From JBNJEA01 sp051745395 (GTDB taxonomy: Bacteria > Desulfobacterota > Desulfobacteria > Desulfobacterales > Desulfosalsimonadaceae): a DNA stretch of 23,750 nucleotides. This document shows, piece by piece, positions 22,467 through 23,750 of the stretch; position 1 is the stretch's first letter; every line of letters starts with the position of its first letter. The stretch lies in contig JBNJEA010000040.1 in the NCBI GenBank assembly GCA_051745395.1, positions 1 to 23,750 of the forward strand, written 5' to 3'. The notes below the pieces were generated by a model. The model ran no database searches. It worked only from the letters and a program-made list of their open reading frames with translations, and was not told the origin of the DNA. A program made the position numbers and the translations under genes.

Positions 22467-23750
22467 CATACCGCATTTTATTTTTATCGTTCTTGTGGCG
22501 ATACTTTTCGGCGCCTGCGGCGACGGCAAGGATGCGGATAAGCTCATCGTATCCGGCACGTTTTCGATGGATTCCAAAACCGCCGATTCCGACAAGCCGG
22601 TCCTGGTGGCAGTGACCGATACCCTTGACCGAAAGGCCCTCGAATCCAACGCCCGGAATTCGATTATTGAAATCATTACCGCGGACAAAGCGGAAGCCGA
22701 ATTTCGAATCGATCTGACGGAAAAAGGCGTTCAAGCCGGCGATACGGTCTATCTTATCGCCTTTGCAGACAATGACTACGGCAACGATGTGCCCTTCCCC
22801 ACCCCTGAGGACCGCATCGGCTTTTTCGTTCCTCCTGATAGCCTTTCCCCGGGCTATACCCTGACCGCCGGCGAAAACAAGGGGATCCATATCGACATCA
22901 ACCGTCTCATCTACGACTACGACGCCGCCATCGACGGGACACTTACGGGCAATCAAACCGGCAAAGTCTTTTTGTTTGCCTATACCGGCGAAATCACCTC
23001 TTCAGATTTTTCCGACATCGACTACGACAAAGTCATCGGGTTCGAAACGCTTGAAAAAGGCACGGAGCCGGCCGATTATACCATCGATATCCTCCCCTAT
23101 GGACAACCGCTGCCCATTGATGATGTCAAGGTCATCGCCCTGCTCGATTCCGATAATAATGACAAGATCTCGAGCGGCGATGAAATCGGCTTTTATAAAT
23201 CCAAGGAAGCTTCGTTTCTGTCTGCAGCCAGGATTCCTGAAAGCGGAAAGCCGCCCGGCGTAAAATTCGGGTTTTCCATGGAAGTGCCCGAACCTTCCGG
23301 GGACGACATCACCCTTTCCGGAAAAATTGAGCGGCCGGGCCATCATCTGGAGGCGCCGGTTTACCTGGCGGTATTCGAAGGCGAACAGCCGGGTAAAATC
23401 AGTGATGATTTGTTAGGCTCGGTTAAATACTTTAAAAAACTGCCGGCAGACAGCGACCGATATACCATTGATCTTTCAGATACGGGTCTTGCCGCCGGCG
23501 ACACCGTCACGATTGCCGCATTTGCCGACACCGACCATAGGGGCGGGGTGCCCAACCTGGATGCCGATGATCTCATCGGTTTTTATCTGCCTCCGGAAAA
23601 GCTCTCCCCGGCCTACACCCTGCAGCAGGGATCAAATGCCGGCATCGACATCCCCATCGACCGCACCGTCTACGACTACGACGCATCCATTGCCGGCACC
23701 ATCACCGGCAGTGAAACCGGCCAGGTCTTTGTGGTCGCCTATGCCGGCGA
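22450..23750 (+). CDS. repeat-containing lipoprotein, partial (runs off the window)
   Basis: The ATG at 22450 overlaps the barrel gene by 17 bp and the frame stays open for 433 codons to the window end. The N-terminus is a lipoprotein signal: IFIVLVAILFGAC with the modified Cys at 23; the following Gly rather than Asp fits outer-membrane sorting. After the signal come four units of about 127 residues starting near 32, 159, 287 and 413 (the last is cut). Each begins with a Ser/Asp-Gly strand and units 1-3 each contain an Asp-rich loop ending IGFF or IGFY, for example DSDNNDKISSGDEIGFY. Units 1-2 together match units 3-4 with a period near 253. The fold is probably beta-sandwich with calcium sites (inference). 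I do not recognise a named family, and no strong Shine-Dalgarno is seen; coupling to the upstream gene is likely. Confidence 0.8.
   Translation, partial: MLIHRNIPHFIFIVLVAILFGACGDGKDADKLIVSGTFSMDSKTADSDKPVLVAVTDTLDRKALESNARNSIIEIITADKAEAEFRIDLTEKGVQAGDTVYLIAFADNDYGNDVPFPTPEDRIGFFVPPDSLSPGYTLTAGENKGIHIDINRLIYDYDAAIDGTLTGNQTGKVFLFAYTGEITSSDFSDIDYDKVIGFETLEKGTEPADYTIDILPYGQPLPIDDVKVIALLDSDNNDKISSGDEIGFYKSKEASFLSAARIPESGKPPGVKFGFSMEVPEPSGDDITLSGKIERPGHHLEAPVYLAVFEGEQPGKISDDLLGSVKYFKKLPADSDRYTIDLSDTGLAAGDTVTIAAFADTDHRGGVPNLDADDLIGFYLPPEKLSPAYTLQQGSNAGIDIPIDRTVYDYDASIAGTITGSETGQVFVVAYAG

Noticed and set aside
1..23750. CRISPR arrays, prophage, transposase or toxin-antitoxin genes
   Set aside because: No regularly spaced repeats and no recognisable mobile-element or toxin protein were seen on either strand.

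Overview
The window looks like a chromosomal segment of a Gram-negative, sulfate-reducer-like deltaproteobacterium (Desulfobacterota). This is inferred from the gene order, the mid-50s GC feel, the adenylate kinase LID type, frequent TTG/GTG starts, and the envelope genes (MMPL-type RND exporters, LolA-like protein, outer-membrane barrel, lipoprotein). No species is claimed.

Left part (1-10119), almost entirely on the minus strand, is housekeeping. Read in transcription order it holds coaE; rho-rpmE; prfA-prmC; then, from a strong sigma70-type promoter at 5431-5459, rpsB-tsf-pyrH-frr-uppS-cdsA-dxr. The last gene, dxr, is cut by the window edge. Together these genes cover coenzyme A synthesis, transcription termination, release factor and its methylase, ribosomal protein S2, elongation factor Ts, UMP kinase, ribosome recycling, and lipid and isoprenoid precursors. 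A 114-bp MITE/REP-like inverted-repeat element sits between uppS and cdsA.

Middle part (10112-14293), on the plus strand, holds a CCA-adding-type nucleotidyltransferase with an HD domain, adk with a variant zinc LID, rpsU, a strong intrinsic terminator, folC, and tRNA-Arg(CCG). The adk promoter is laid over the stop codon of the preceding gene. The adk leader carries two interlocking inverted repeats.

Right part (14403-23750) is the accessory and most interesting region. Two paralogous MMPL/RND exporters of about 870-890 residues diverge from a 320-bp AT-rich spacer. That spacer contains two near-identical palindromes, 108 bp apart centre to centre, that look like TetR-family operators; no regulator gene is in the window. 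The rightward exporter is followed, closely spaced, by a LolA-like periplasmic protein, a putative outer-membrane beta-barrel and a repeat-rich lipoprotein that runs off the end. Both exporters carry a textbook 12-residue EF-hand-like loop in the second periplasmic domain and keep the Asp-Asp relay only in the C-terminal half. The set reads as a trans-envelope export module (inner-membrane pump, periplasmic carrier, outer-membrane barrel, lipoprotein) of unknown substrate.
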